From Hymenolepis diminuta (lineage: Eukaryota > Platyhelminthes > Cestoda > Cyclophyllidea > Hymenolepididae): a stretch of 64,000 nt of DNA. The stretch spans positions 1,218,536 through 1,282,535 of the forward strand of contig CAADRB010000036.1 in NCBI GenBank assembly GCA_900708905.1. The letters run 5' to 3'. The notes below the pieces were generated by a model. The model saw only the letters and a program-made list of their open reading frames with translations, did no database searches and was not told the origin of the DNA. The translations under genes were made by a program, and so were the position numbers. Shown piece after piece: positions 23,108-37,282 of the stretch (positions are counted from its first letter, which is position 1; each line of letters opens with the position of its first letter).

Positions 23108-26100
23108 AGCCTAAAGAGCCACAGTCACTGCAACTTGGCTTTCATGAGACTGTAAGATTTAAAGGCTAAAATTTTCGAACATCTCTGTTCCTTACCCCAC
23201 TTAAATGATATCTTGGAAAATATGATCCCATTTGTCTAAACATAATCTTTGTACTGAAAAATTAGTTTAATAATCTTATCGATGAGAGTGCCATAGCTTT
23301 CCGATCACTAAAATTGAACAGAAAAATCTGGCTAAGTTATTCTTCTTCAAAAATTCTATGAAATTCATTAAAAATGAGAAGAAATTGACGGAAGCAGTTG
23401 CAGGATAATTTTATCAGTGGAATAAATAATGCGGCGTCAGGCCCCTTACTAGTAAGCTGAGACGTGGGTAGAAAAATGAATGAACCCCCATATGGCAGAG
23501 CAATGGAACAAAGACAAATTGATATGCCGATTGAGATATCGGGATCAATTAAGTGTACGACAATGATTTTCCCAAAATGCGGCGGGTTTGTGTTTGGGAA
23601 GAAGTGAAAAATTCAATAAGAGAGCATAACAAAAGCATGACCACTACAACTGTTGCATTTCCGATTCCAAAACAATCTTATGCAATTAAACTTATCAAAA
23701 ATACTTTTACCATATAGCTCTAAGAATTTTTTAACAGAATACGATTAATTGGATGCTTGAAAGAAGGTACACTGTCTATTTCAGTTCAAAATTAATTTAA
23801 TATTCTTAAAATAATTTATAATTTATCTTCAAACGGAGAGATTAATGAGGCTTGGTTTTGGAGTATGATTATTCTTACCCAATCACGAAAACACCATGCT
23901 TTAATTGTTCGCTACTTCCGTGATTTGATAAGTTTATCTGATTGCAATATGCATTACCTCAAATAGTCCTTAAAGACAGAGACATTATATTTAAATTTCA
24001 GGATTGTAAATGATATTCTGATAGATGACGATTAAAATAACCATGTATTATATAGGATTTTGTTTATCTTACACCAAATTTTCAATAAACGTAATTTCAC
24101 CACTCATTTAGCCCTTTGTCAAATTCTAATCAAAGATGCAAATTTTACCTGATTGCTTTATAAAAATAACTCATTCTTGCAGTTATCGTCTCTCGAGTTT
24201 TCTTCATTCATCAATCTCATAAATTCATACATACTCAGCAGATGCAATAAGCTCAATCGCGAATCAGAAGTATGTGGATTTATATCAGTTGTAGTAAATA
24301 GCTGCAGATTCAGAGTCTTAAAATGGTTATTAGTAGCTGGCCTCCGATTTTAGCCCTTAATTACACTACGGGTGGTATCTTCTGTATTCTAGCAATCCTC
24401 AGTATGGAGAGGGAAAACTGTTGAAATCAGTATAATTTATTAGTAACAGTTATTTTGATCAAAGAGGGGACAAGGAGGGATAAAGTAGCCTGTCGGTGCT
24501 GGTGGATAAAATGGATGTGGTGGAAGGCAGTTGCAGTGTGTACGCAGATACTTTGTGGGCTTCCTGAGAGGTAATAAATATTTTTGGATGAGAAATAAAT
24601 TAACTAGATCGGACAACTGCAAAAGCTCGAACTGAGTCAGCCTTTGGATAGCATTACGTTTTCTGTATTTGATGTAATTTAGGTTACTTTATCACTGGTT
24701 ATGAGTAGCACAGATTCTCAAGTACCGATACGAATGGTATGGTCAGGCCCACTCACATTACACAATATTTAGAAAATATGTAAAGAATAATTATCAAATA
24801 AGATCAATAAAAAAGTAAAAATAGTAAATTTTGGAAAAAAGTTTTCAACAGAAATATTATGTCTCTCTTGCACACAAAGATTGATTTTAATTCCATATCT
24901 TGTATGGGATTGATTTTGATACTTTTAAAGTTGCTCATCAATAATAAATAAGACTAAATAATCAAAATTTCCAGTTAATTAGTGTCTATTTGTGCTGAGC
25001 AGTTTTCTTGTGCAGGTTTAGAATATTTATCAAATTAACTTGTACACACTATATTAAAAGTTCTTTTTACAGTAATACAGCGTTGTCAGCAGCATGCAAA
25101 TGCTTTGTAAAATATCATTAATTGAATTACGGTTCTGATTCACAAAAGGTAATCTCAGAGTCTCCCACGCATAAAGAGAATTTAAATCGTTTAATTGTTT
25201 TAACTGCAATTCCTTCAATTTTATAATTACTTTGTCATATGCACAGCGATATAAATGGTTACTTATTACTCTCAAACGCAACCCTTCCAATTAAAGTGGT
25301 ATTCGTCATATCTTTATTCAGCTCCCTATTTATAATCTATCAGTCTTTGCTGTCCCCATTCAATCATTTATAATGTCTCACTACTAGATTTACTGCTCTC
25401 TTTTGTACAAACGGAGCCCAATATTCGTGAATGAGATGTTTGTCCCGAGTTTAGTTTGTCCGTTGTTTATAATAACATGTGATTTTGTTGGGAAAAGCTC
25501 AAATATTTCATTTAAGTCTTCTAATAGCTATGCAGAAATGATACGACCACTACCATACAATCTTTAAACTTTGGGTATTCCAGATGTAAGTTTCATCGAA
25601 CAAGTTGAATCTGCTTTATCATATGAACAATTAAAATGCTATTGTTTTTATTAAATCCTTTTTTATAAGATCGATCTCCGGTGGTTTTTGTCAGCTTAAC
25701 AATTTTAAATACATAAAATTATTAAGATCTTAGAGATGAAGAAATACATTTTCAAATTTCATGTCCTTCATTAGCTCACTTTTTAAATAGTGTAAATTAT
25801 ACTGCTTACTCTGCTCGGATAAGATAAAATTTTTGATTATTTCAGCTCTACTTCAGTGACGTGTAAGATTATTCATTTTTCGCAATCTTAGGAAGAAAAA
25901 TGAATTAAGTTGGTAAGATCAACCATCGTGACCAAGCAATTGGATATCAAGCACAAAAACTGTCAAGTGAACGAACCATGAAATTTGAATTCTGTAACGT
26001 GAGCTAGAAATAATACAACCAGAACTCAAAAATTACGACTCTATTATTCTTTGAAATTATTCTCCATATCTTTTCAATTCCTTCTCTTTACTAGTTATTA

Positions 26101-27499
26101 GACATTATATCATTTGCTGCTCCCAATGAAATTTGTAAAACTTTCCCGCTTTAGTGTTATTTGGTATTTTTATATTATAGTGTTTGGATAAACGGATGAA
26201 TATCCACTGCTGTGATGAATGAAAAATCAGAGTAAGGGTAGAAAGGTTCAGAGGAATATATCATGATTTTTTTTAAACGATCCTTTGGAGTTATTTGAAT
26301 TAAATTAGAAGTCAACGTTATGGTAAACACCCTAATGCGCGTTGTGGACATTTTTTTATCCCCATGCTTACAATAATATAATGTAAATTTAACATGAAAC
26401 GTTTCAATGAATAAAATTTTGCTATAATTAGACACAATATTTATCTTTTGTTGACTTAACATTTTTCTGCGATGAAAGAATAAAATCGAAATTTGAACAA
26501 TAACCGGAAATGATATATGAACAATTTATCAATTCGTGATGATTAAGAATGACTATTTATAAAGTCCTATTGTTTGAAATGAAAAGAAATCTTAGATAAA
26601 AAGAGACCATTTCCAAACAGTCATCTGTATTGTGTTATCGTGCACAATCACTCAACGTTTAATCTAAATTTTAAGGCTTCTGAAAAATATCAGGACAATA
26701 AAAATCTTCTGCAATAATGTTAGTGCCAAAACATAGTCAGAAATTTATATTGCGGCGTATATGTTATTTTTTTAAACAAACTGATGCTTCATAACTTTTG
26801 TTAATGTAAAAGGCAAAAGATCTGCTCTCAAATAAGGCCTTGTAAAGCACCAACATCCTGATTGACAAATAACAACATAATAAACATCATGTGGGGGTAA
26901 ATTCGTACCTAATTACTGAATGTTTAAATTTGAATTCTTGATATGAGAAAGTATTTTTATTTCTCTATCGGAATCAGATCAAGGCAACCCAAACAGAACA
27001 ATTTGTGTGTGTAATACGTACATATTCTGTGTTTAAGACGTTCAATTTGAAGTGTCCGTTAGAATATAACAAAAATAAAAGAAGAACATGCAAGAAAAGG
27101 AGCACAGAACTGAGACTTAAGATTATCGCAATTATATACGCGATCACTCTTTATGTATTAGTATTCCTCAAAATACAAAGAAAATGTCTCAAGAGCAGGT
27201 ATTTTTATCAACTGTCACATCGGTTTTAGTTTCCCATCAACGCACTCAAATACTTTATTTATGCATGGTATATTCCTTAGTTTTTAAGATTGGGATGTAA
27301 AATTATTTTAACTTTAACTAAGGGGAAGAATTACCTAAGTGTGCAAAATAGTAACTGAAACAGGAAAGTTTTTTGAATTCAGTATTTGATATCTGGTAAC
27401 GTACTTCAAAAGAGAGGAGCTGAACAGACAAAAATAATTTCATGTCCTAGTGTATTTTTCTATGTAATAAAACAAACCCAGTGAGAGTTGTAAATGGAA

Positions 27500-27675
27500 A
27501 CCTTCACTCTTGTAGACTGTTAAAGTCTTACCAGACTCCAAAATAGCCACACATCCCAGAACTGTGTAATAACACGTAATAACCATAATGGTAGGCGTTA
27601 CTCCAAAATCATGCAGAGCAACAGCCCCACGCTTTAACACATCTTAGCAAATACGCAAATTTTATGAAGAATTAA
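27500..27675 (+). repeat. Dispersed repeat family 1, copy a
   Basis: Shares, in the same order, CCAAAATAGCC, taataacacg, a TAATGGTAGGC-type block, GCA-x-AGCAAC and the ttagcaaatacgcaaatt end with the copies at 29107 and 36229 (reverse). No coding capacity. Confidence 0.65.
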
Positions 27676-29106
27676 CTGATTTTTTATCCAATTTTTACTG
27701 GAATAAAAAAATATTTATTTTATCTAACAAAACCCAGCGTCCTCTTAATACTTACATGATCCCAAAAACAAATCTCTCAACGAATTCTCCCTGATATTTG
27801 AAGGAATGAAACCTTTTGGAACAAAGAAGCTCCAAAAAATAATGGAAGCCATAGAGAAATCTTATTTTCAAGCTGATATCTTCTTGTTTACCTTTTCTAT
27901 CCCTCAATGAATGTTGTTTTAAAAACTGCATCCCCTATTCAAGTTGTTTCTATGAAACATTCTCAAATTACCAAATATGTCTGGGCCAAATTTGATCGAC
28001 ATAATTATATAGCGTCAATTTAGATAACAACTGTTATTTTAATTTTTTTTATTTTCCATGGCAGAGCGAAAAATTTCCCAATTGTTCATAATGGGGAAAC
28101 ATCCAAACACACAGGAAGTGAAGTTCAGAAAAATAGTGTTCGATCACTTGTAAGAGGGGGCATGTAGGCAGTAGGATTAAGTGTTAAGGAATCAGTAGAG
28201 CCACACTTCGTCGGAGCTTTATATGAAAAATTTAGGCGACATGCTTTCAAGTGATTTCATAGTTAGCGTCTTTTCACACAATTTTTGTAGCATTCCCCTA
28301 TTGGGCAAATGTAGTCTGCCGGTCGTTTTGATCTATCTACCAGTACCTCTCCATCTTATCTTAATTTGGGATGAGCCGATGATACCAAGAATCCATACAT
28401 TATTTCTCATTTACACACACCTTTCAATTATGACTGATGTTCAGCAATGCGAAAAGTAATATCTTTCGTACAACTATCATCCAAATTTCGTTGCCTATCT
28501 CGTTGATTAGCTGTCTGGCATTCCCTTGAAGTTGACTTAACAAAATATTTATATGTGTAGATTTAGCGGTACCTGAATTTGATAACTAGGAATTCAAAAG
28601 TTTGTCCACTAATATTTCTTCTTTAAGGAGGCTTGCGCATAGATTTAATCTTCATTTTTCATAAAGAGTTTTTCTGCTAAAATTTTAACATTCTCCATCA
28701 TTCTTCAAACAGTGTTCTGAACAGCCTTAATCTGTTATTTTTCACCTTATGGTAAAGGATTGGTTCGATAAATATTTCCAAAATCGATGTTCAAGTACAC
28801 ATACTACAGCAATTTCTGTATTAGAAAAATATTAGTCCTTATGATATTTAGTTACAGAATCATTGAATAGAACATTGGAATAATTTATTATTTACTTAAA
28901 GTATTTTTGACTTTTTGCACACGTTTTAAGGGAGTGAGCTCAACAGCGAACAGGTTTGTGCACTCATTTCAAATTACAGACCTAAATCGCGTAGGCGTAT
29001 GATCAAAGTCCGATATTTGAATATTTAGCAAAATAGTTGACAAGGTTCAAATTCGCTACCATTCATTAGTCTTAAAATAAATAGAATATTTTAATCTTGA
29101 TTTGAA

Positions 29107-29243
29107 CTAATAATAATAATAACAGCCAATTGTCTTAATGGTAGGCTTTATCCCAAAGAGTATGTAAGGCAACGATCCTGTAATTTAGCTCATTTTAGCA
29201 AATTTACAAATTTCACAAACAATTAAGAATAAATTGTTAACTT
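29107..29243 (+). repeat. Dispersed repeat family 1, copy b
   Basis: Shorter copy of the repeat at 27500-27675. The best-kept block runs from TTAATGGTAGGC through GGCAACGATCCTGTAATTTAG to AAACAATTAAGAATAAATTG. Confidence 0.65.
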
Positions 29244-29968
29244 AACTTTTTTTGGATAAAAATTTATAATTTTATCCACCGGTTATATAAACCATATGGA
29301 TTTTTATTTGAATAAATTTATTAGCTATTTTATCATGTTATATTTCAGAAGATTTATTTTAAATTTTGCAATTTAGAAAAATATAAAGGGAAAATATTTA
29401 TCCTTAAAACAGACGATAATGTATCAAGTAATGTTAATCATATATTATATTACATTATCTGCTAATATGCCGACGAATGTTGGTAAATTAAAAGTGAAAC
29501 AAGACGGGGAATCATGAATATTATTATATTTCGCTTATCATTTTAACTCGTTGATTTTCTCAAACTAGAGTTCTTAGGTAAGGCTAATGTTCTTATTATT
29601 ATTCGGCGGGAAAGTCAGTAAATAAATTCGAGATTTAATCACAGAAAAGCAGCTAAATAGGACAGGAGCAAACCAATTCAATAAGATATGAAACGGGGAA
29701 TGGAGTCTAAAATAATCTGGCAATGAAATCAGAGTATGACGAATCTTACTTCAATCGTAATCAAGGAGCACTCACATAGTGATATAGTAATGTTCAATTA
29801 TCACTATTTGACTCCTATATTCATGGGTGAAGTTATGTCAACCATACTTTGAGCTTGTCGAAAGTTCGATTCACTTCCGTGTTTAGTTATACCAACTAAT
29901 TTATTTGTACCTTTCATTGGCAAGAGAAAATAGATGAACTTAGCAGTGATAAATCTACCATAACAATT

Positions 29969-30576
29969 NNNNNNNNNNNNNNNNNNNNNNNNNNNNNNNN
30001 NNNNNNNNNNNNNNNNNNNNNNNNNNNNNNNNNNNNNNNNNNNNNNNNNNNNNNNNNNNNNNNNNNNNNNNNNNNNNNNNNNNNNNNNNNNNNNNNNNNN
30101 NNNNNNNNNNNNNNNNNNNNNNNNNNNNNNNNNNNNNNNNNNNNNNNNNNNNNNNNNNNNNNNNNNNNNNNNNNNNNNNNNNNNNNNNNNNNNNNNNNNN
30201 NNNNNNNNNNNNNNNNNNNNNNNNNNNNNNNNNNNNNNNNNNNNNNNNNNNNNNNNNNNNNNNNNNNNNNNNNNNNNNNNNNNNNNNNNNNNNNNNNNNN
30301 NNNNNNNNNNNNNNNNNNNNNNNNNNNNNNNNNNNNNNNNNNNNNNNNNNNNNNNNNNNNNNNNNNNNNNNNNNNNNNNNNNNNNNNNNNNNNNNNNNNN
30401 NNNNNNNNNNNNNNNNNNNNNNNNNNNNNNNNNNNNNNNNNNNNNNNNNNNNNNNNNNNNNNNNNNNNNNNNNNNNNNNNNNNNNNNNNNNNNNNNNNNN
30501 NNNNNNNNNNNNNNNNNNNNNNNNNNNNNNNNNNNNNNNNNNNNNNNNNNNNNNNNNNNNNNNNNNNNNNNNNNNN
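29969..30576. other. Assembly gap (608 N)
   Basis: Run of N in the gene-poor region. Nothing can be said of its content. Confidence 0.99.
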
Positions 30577-32589
30577 CGTCTTCTTATTTATTTCTCTTAA
30601 TTATGCAGTTTTACAATAAACCAGTGATCCCATTGAAGTCCTAGTCTTCAGATATGAAAAAAACGCAATTACCGTTTTGTACCCATCACAACATCTTTAG
30701 TATTGTAGAGAGATATATCAATGGATAACATCAACATTCCAAAGTATGCCTACCATTTTTGCTCAATTTCTTCAGTACCGTTAGCCGTATATGATCTGAA
30801 ATAAACTATTCTGTTGTTATATAATAAATATATTACGATCTGACTCTATCATTTAAATTACAAAAATTTTGCATTAGGGTATCGTTGTTATTCCTAATAT
30901 TAAAACAAAAATTGCACAATTTTCAATATTATTTTGCCTTAATAAACTTAGACTGAAGTATAAATGATATGAGTGTCAAATTTTATTTTATATATTATCT
31001 ATTGACTATCATTTAGTAACCCGCAGCTGTTTTAATTTGTGGAAAAGCAACCGAAATTGGCTTAGTAGAATTCAATAGGGGTTAGGTGGGGAGTTAAAGA
31101 TCATTAACTTTATTTATTCGTTTTCCAGATTCAGATTGTAAACCATTCATTTACCACTTTTTTCAAAATTCATAATTCATCACCTGGTTTCTGAGAAAAT
31201 TCTTATTCAAAATTGAAGGTCGGTCTTGAAAATTCATGTAATGTCTTCTGCCGAAGCCCAAAGGTCAGCTTGTTCTTAAAAAGTTTACAAGTCCTAACAT
31301 AGAAGAAATCGTGGAGCAGAGTGCCACTTGAATACGTTTATTTTCCTAATCGGTGTATATAAGTCTTTCTTATTTGCAATTAAATTTCTTGAGAACTGAA
31401 ATATTCTTAAATTTTAATTAAATATTTAATTTTTAAAATATGTCCATAATTAGTTTTAAGTGCGGTTTGAATTAAATGCCAAATTATTCTTTGAGATTTT
31501 TGTTTTGCCAAGGAATTTTTTCATACAATGCCTATTATTTAGTTCAGACAAACCTGGGAAAATCATGTGCACTGATAGTTTCTCTAAGGTGAAATATTTT
31601 CTTTTCAGAGAGAAATCCCACCTACATGGAGGGTTGGAAAATTTTGGTGACCTGATTTAAATGCACTCAGACTGACTTCTGAATACAGGGTCGTGGGTCG
31701 ATAGTGCTATTTTTAATTTAACCCATTAAATAATGTTCTCGAATGCCAGTTTTTGTGAATCTTGATATTACGAACCATTTAGCCCTATTAACATCTATCG
31801 AAATCGAGTTACTAAATGAGCAACTTCGATCTAGCAATAAAGCTTCATGATTCAAAATTTATAAGCATTTATAATGTGACAGAATTACTCAAAAAGAAAT
31901 TCTTATAATATTAAAAGAATTAAATTACCGTCAATGCCGAATAAGAGACAATGGATAAGGAATATGTATCTTCATTTCATATGACGGATTCATATTTATA
32001 ATAATGAATACCTTACTAAATATAATTTCTTAACCAAGTCAAATACGTGATCTACCATAAATCTGTGTTTCATCAATGCTGCATACAAAATCGGAGTCAA
32101 ACATATGCCTTATTTTCAATAAAACAAAATGATGGTGATAAAGCATTTATATGATTTCATACTATACCATCACCAATATCTCTTAATACATAATAAACAA
32201 AGATGTAGGCTTCTATAATATATCGGCTCAAATATTCGATCCGCATGGTTAATTAATTGACCTCTATCAGTTTACTGACGAAATGGCCAAAAAAGCTCCG
32301 AAGATGTTATTCATTTTGAAAACTTTTTCTACATATTAGGGTTTAGTATTTTACCAGATACAAGTATCCACACTACTCCAATTCTCCCATCAACTATCAA
32401 TTTCGCACTTACGTTTTGTTGACTGTTCTTTATTCTACCCATAAATATTAAGAGTTTACAGTATTCAAATCCAGAAGGTCAGGTTTTGTAAAGCTCAGTT
32501 TATTCTGTCATGTTTTAGTTACAAGGTTTCTCAGGGAAACTGTACTGTAGTGAAAACTAAGTTTAACAACTCTGAGGTACCCACGGAGA

Positions 32590-32760
32590 ACAAGTCTGGT
32601 CTAGTTCCCATCGTATTTTATTATATCAATTACGACCGATTACTTAGACAAATCAGACACATTTGAGGGCAAGAGAATGTCAGCATACTCAAGGCGTCGT
32701 GTCTCAAAGGAAATTTTTCATGTGGACCGACACTAGTAGTCTGCTAACCCCAGAAATCCT
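32590..32760 (+). repeat. Dispersed repeat family 3, copy a
   Basis: Matches 47935-48075 along its length: TCTAGTT, a TATATCAAT-type block, GACACATTTGAGG (GGCACATCCGAGG in the other), then GTGTCTCAAAGGAAATTTTTC and CATGTGG. Roughly 65-70% identical by eye. Confidence 0.55.
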
Positions 32761-35535
32761 TCATGAATGCTTTAATTTTAAATTCTTTCCTTCTATAAGG
32801 TTTAGATTTCTCAAATGACTACCGCTTTGAAATTTTTACGGTCTTTATAATCTACTTTGTAAATAGAGACCGTGTTAATTTGCTAACAATTATTCTATTT
32901 AAATTACTCCATCTATTGATACTATTGTCTCTTTAGCATAAACTTAAGTGTATTTATAAATAAAGCCTAGGATTGTTTCTGGGATATATCCAAACCAAAT
33001 TATGGGAATATATCAACTAAATTATTACTGTTAAAAGTTTGTAAACAATTTTGAAGTATTTTAATACTTAGTACATAATTCGGTTTTAAAAATGGAATGG
33101 ATATTATTTAACTTTTGCAAATTATGATTTTTATGTTGAATTATGTAAACGATTGGCTCATATTAACTCATATTGGATACGCAATAGATAATTTATCAGT
33201 CTCCTAAGATATGAATAATTAAACAGCTATCTGTACATAGTTTTGCTCTTCTGATAGACGCATAATAGCTATAATTCCGCCAGATACGCTACTTTAACAG
33301 TTCTAATAAATTATGCCTGACATCCTCTCACATAACTAACGATCTTCTTAAGGGCTAACAGAGCATATATTTGACTTTCCTCAATGAAAAATCTAAGGGT
33401 GAAGTAGAATCACGTGTTTATTGGACAGTTGAAAAATAATGAGAGGAAAAAGGATAAAGGAATAGGCAGAGAAACTGAGGGAGGAGTGTAAAGTGTTTGT
33501 ATTGAGAGAGGACAACTTGAGTCGTGAGAAACAGGCAAAATGAGCTATGATAAGACGGTTGACAGATTTCGTGTCTTTTGTTCGTTGATGAGCAATGGAA
33601 AATTAAGGTTGAGGTATGAGTCAGTAGATGGGCACTACACAGAGAAACCGGGTAGGCCTATGAGTCGGAGTTCAAAGGTGTTGCATATACTTTGAAGGGT
33701 GAATCACTTCGCCATTCCAAAATGTTTATCTAAGTCATTACTAATCCCTAGGACCTAATTTATCTCGTCTTCACAGTGGCGCTTAACCCTGCGGTAGTCT
33801 CAATTCCTCATAGCTATGTCCTAAACCACTTCCATCTGTTTTCTTTCTTCCACCCTTTTGACTCGAAATTATATAAAAACTCCTTTTATACAAGTACAGG
33901 ACGACCAAACAGTTACCGACCCCTACACCCTTTTTCTCTCTCTTAATCTCTCGAATCTTCATCGTCTACACAACTCTTGTGTTCTAATCTTTTAAATGTT
34001 GATTGTCAACTGTCAATTTTAGTGGCTACCTCTTCAATTTGACATAACATTTCATTACATTTCTTAAAATCCGATATGGTAAGTTTACTAACATGATGCT
34101 TTGCAGATAATATTTTGCTTTCCAAAAAATATCCACTGAATATAACAAAAATTTAAAAGCGTTTAATAATAAGTGCACCGCTTTAAGAATTTATATTATG
34201 TTAATATTTCGGTGTATTCTATAACCCAGTAAAATGGAGGACGTATTATTGTTCTTAAAACTGGTGGTGCATGTTTTTAAATAAGGTCATTGTGTATTGG
34301 AACGAAATCAGGGAGGAGATATTCACAAAAATTTTACCAGTTGGCATCCTGAAATTTTAAATAAAACATATTTATCTACATTTTACTCTAAGTTTGGTTA
34401 TTTAAAGAATATGCCATCGAAGTCTTCAAAAATAAGCTCCCACTAAATTGAAAAATTACTCACATGTTGCTAGTAAATATTACTTTTAAGATTTAAAAAA
34501 TTTAGTAATCCTATGAAAAAACGTTGCGTAAAACCAGGTACTCTTAAAATTATTGTACTTTTAAACATGTGAATTATACCTATTAGTTAGAAAGAAGTTA
34601 TATCTCTATGCTATGATAACTAATTCAGTAGCCCACTTTATAGAGCTACAACTACTCAAACTTTAGAAAGGGGAGGAAGACCTGTAGCTCAAACAAAAGT
34701 CCTCAGTTGAGAAAATAAATGTACTTATATGGAGTTTGATATGGAATAAATGATTGGCTAACTGTTGACCAATAGTGGCAGCGATGGATTTCTCGCTAAT
34801 GGTCTTACATATACGGGTCTGAGTGTTGAAGCGTAGTAATCGATATTTCGGTACATGAGGGATGAATTTACCAATGAATAAAGTGTGCAGTCGATCGAAT
34901 GCGCCAAAAATTTTCCATTTAGCTTCCTAATGTGTCATTTATAAGTAATGACCACATCTATCATTATTATCATCTAGAGTAATATAATAAAATTTACACT
35001 ATTTAATTGTGGGTAACAGCTGACATCAGGTAACCGTAAATCAAAAAAGTGATAAAGGAGAGAGGATCAGGAAGATACTGATAACGACATCAAGATATCA
35101 AAAAGTCTTACTTTATGTGTGTTTCGCACTCGAGTTATAACTGGGCAGTTCGCGTTCCGAAGTTCAAATTTCACGATTCATCTCCAGGATTGTAGAAATG
35201 CCCACCTACGATATTCAGTGCTTACTGACTGGTATTATTCAATCACCTTAAAGTTTGGATCTATTGTCAGTTTATTTTTAAAAAAAGTAAAGAATATGCG
35301 TTAGTAAATATTTTAAGCATATGCAGTCGATGAAGTTTCTATTTTTTTTTGTATTTGTGCAGTGTATTATTGTCATTCTAAAGATTAAGAGAGCTGAGAC
35401 AAGTACATTCATGAAACTGACGCATACGTACACACCATTGGTAAATTTGAACTTATGCCAAGTAACTAAGCCAGAAGTCAGGAAGCGAATTTTTAAACAT
35501 GTGTTTATACGTATTAAGTAGCTGAAAAATTGTCT

Positions 35536-35556
35536 TTATTATTATTATTATTATTG
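35536..35556 (+). repeat. (ATT)n microsatellite
   Basis: Six to seven ATT units. Confidence 0.85.
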
Positions 35557-36228
35557 TTTTAGGTAAGCAGAGCTCCACAGGAGTGTTCACTCAAGAAGAA
35601 TAACTAAACTTGTTTTGAATTACTCAGTTGAACTCGTAAATAACGTTCAAACCCGGAAATAGAAGAGGTGAAAGAGTATCTCTTCTTTATTAAAAAGTCA
35701 ACCATTATTTCAAAATTTGTGGAATTATTACAAAAGATTTAAAATATCATGAACTCTTAAATGGTAAGGTCCTTTGTTACGAAATTAACAAATGTGGTCG
35801 CCTAGTTACTTGTCATATTGGCAAATAATGTTACATTTTGAATAAGTATTGTGTCTCTCATGTAATTTAAAGCTTATAAAGGTTATTTTATTACTGTTAA
35901 AAAATTTAGTAGACTTTAATGGGCTCTAATCTAGTAATACTGATTCTTGTTTTTAGACATGCGAGTTGCACCAAGATTGTAGGTGCAAACAATGAATTTG
36001 GTCTGTTCCTCTACCCCTTCACATTAAACTCTTCAGCGTTCAGAGAGCAGAGATGTTTTGAACAACTATGAATTTCTCTAGAGGTATTATGACGATGTTT
36101 ATTTCCAAATGGAGTAGCAAACTAATCAATGCTAGCAACACTGAGAAATTCCATTGGTTGAGATTTTCTAATATTTAGGGTGGGTGAAAAAAAGCATTCT
36201 TATCCAAGAAAGAATAGTTTGACAATTT

Positions 36229-36410
36229 ATTGTTAGTTGTTCGCAGAATTCGCATATTTGTTAAAATGTGCTAAATTGCAGGGTCGTTGCCGTGCAGAAT
36301 TTTTGGGTAATGCCAACCATTACCATAATCCCGTGTTATTATTATGTTATGGCTTTGTAGGCTATTTTGGGAAGTAAACTTTATATGTGATTGTAGAATC
36401 GAATAATACT
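36229..36410 (-). repeat. Dispersed repeat family 1, copy c (inverted)
   Basis: The reverse complement matches copy a through CCAAAATAGCC-x-ACA and taataacacg, and copy b through GGCAACGACCCTGCAATTTAG and the A-rich end. Confidence 0.65.
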
Positions 36411-36439
36411 TAAATTTTCATTCAGAACCATAGCGTAGT

Positions 36440-36910
36440 AGTAGCGTAGCTACTACTGTTATTGAAACCGCTAAGACCATATCTAGCAGCTAACCATAAC
36501 AAAAAGCAGATTTGGTGCAGAACACTAAGAACTGACTAGGTCAAAATGTATTGATTAAACCGCAATGAGGAGTCAAGTGAGTAAGAGAGGGATCAAGAAC
36601 GATGGAGGTGAGGGAGAAGCGTAGGTGCTAGTGAATGACAAGCGTGAGTCTAAGCGTTTGTGTATTGCGTATGTCGCTTGATTGACAAAGACAATTTATA
36701 TGAGTCGTTTGGACAAAAATGCGCGAGAGAGTATGATTCAGATGAAATGGATCAGCTATAAGAAATAAGAAAATCGAAAAAACTTGCATATACATAACAT
36801 ATAGGGTTTGAGAGAAATGGGGACACAGAGACGTCATTGGTGCTTTGAAAACAAAAAACCGAGGTATAATTCATAGAGAATGGGAATAACAAGTGATTTT
36901 GAAAAATGCA
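36440..36910 (+). repeat. Dispersed repeat family 2, copy a
   Basis: Matches 44510-44920 in order: CAAAATGTATTGAT, GTAAGAGAG, GACAAGCGT, CAAAGACAATTTATATGAGTC, GCGAGAGAG, GGGTTTGAG and GGGAATG. Purine-rich strand. No transposase or reverse transcriptase frame. Confidence 0.6.
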
Positions 36911-37248
36911 CAGTCGTTCTGTAGCAGTATTTAGTTGAGGATCAATCAATTTTATGTATATAAAGAGCAGTACACTAATTTATTGATTTAAAATATTTAT
37001 CTATAGGATTTCCGGATAATTTAAGTCCTATGAATGACAAGAGTGAATGAAACACAAAATTTTAGAACATACTTCCTACATTTACGGATTTAATGCGAGC
37101 CTCTTCAAAAACTGTTTAAAAAGGTTGTATCTTAGGACCGATAAGTGAGGAAGTGATCATCATGAATACAATAGATCAAATCTCCCCACACTTCTCCCAA
37201 AGTATTTTCCTTTGCTGAGGCTATTCACCCATCTCTTATTGATAAACG

Positions 37249-37251
<3 letters not shown>

Positions 37252-37280
<29 letters not shown>
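37252..37280. repeat. (TA)n microsatellite
   Basis: About 14 uninterrupted TA units. Confidence 0.92.

Positions 37281-37282
<2 letters not shown>

Larger units (their letters stand above)
13450..29968. other. Gene-poor AT-rich stretch
   Basis: I found no exon set or RNA gene that I can support. The longest frames (105 codons at 16025-16342 and 140 codons at 22108-22530) have no recognisable domain and lengths expected by chance in AT-rich DNA of this size. Contents are repeats, listed separately. Confidence 0.45.

Noticed and set aside
34037..34080. Plus-strand block between ttttag and gtaagt
   Set aside because: All frames contain a stop; at most an untranslated exon, with no support.
36628..36949. 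Two minus-strand frames of 65-69 codons
   Set aside because: They lie in repeat family 2 and reflect its pyrimidine-rich minus strand, not a gene.
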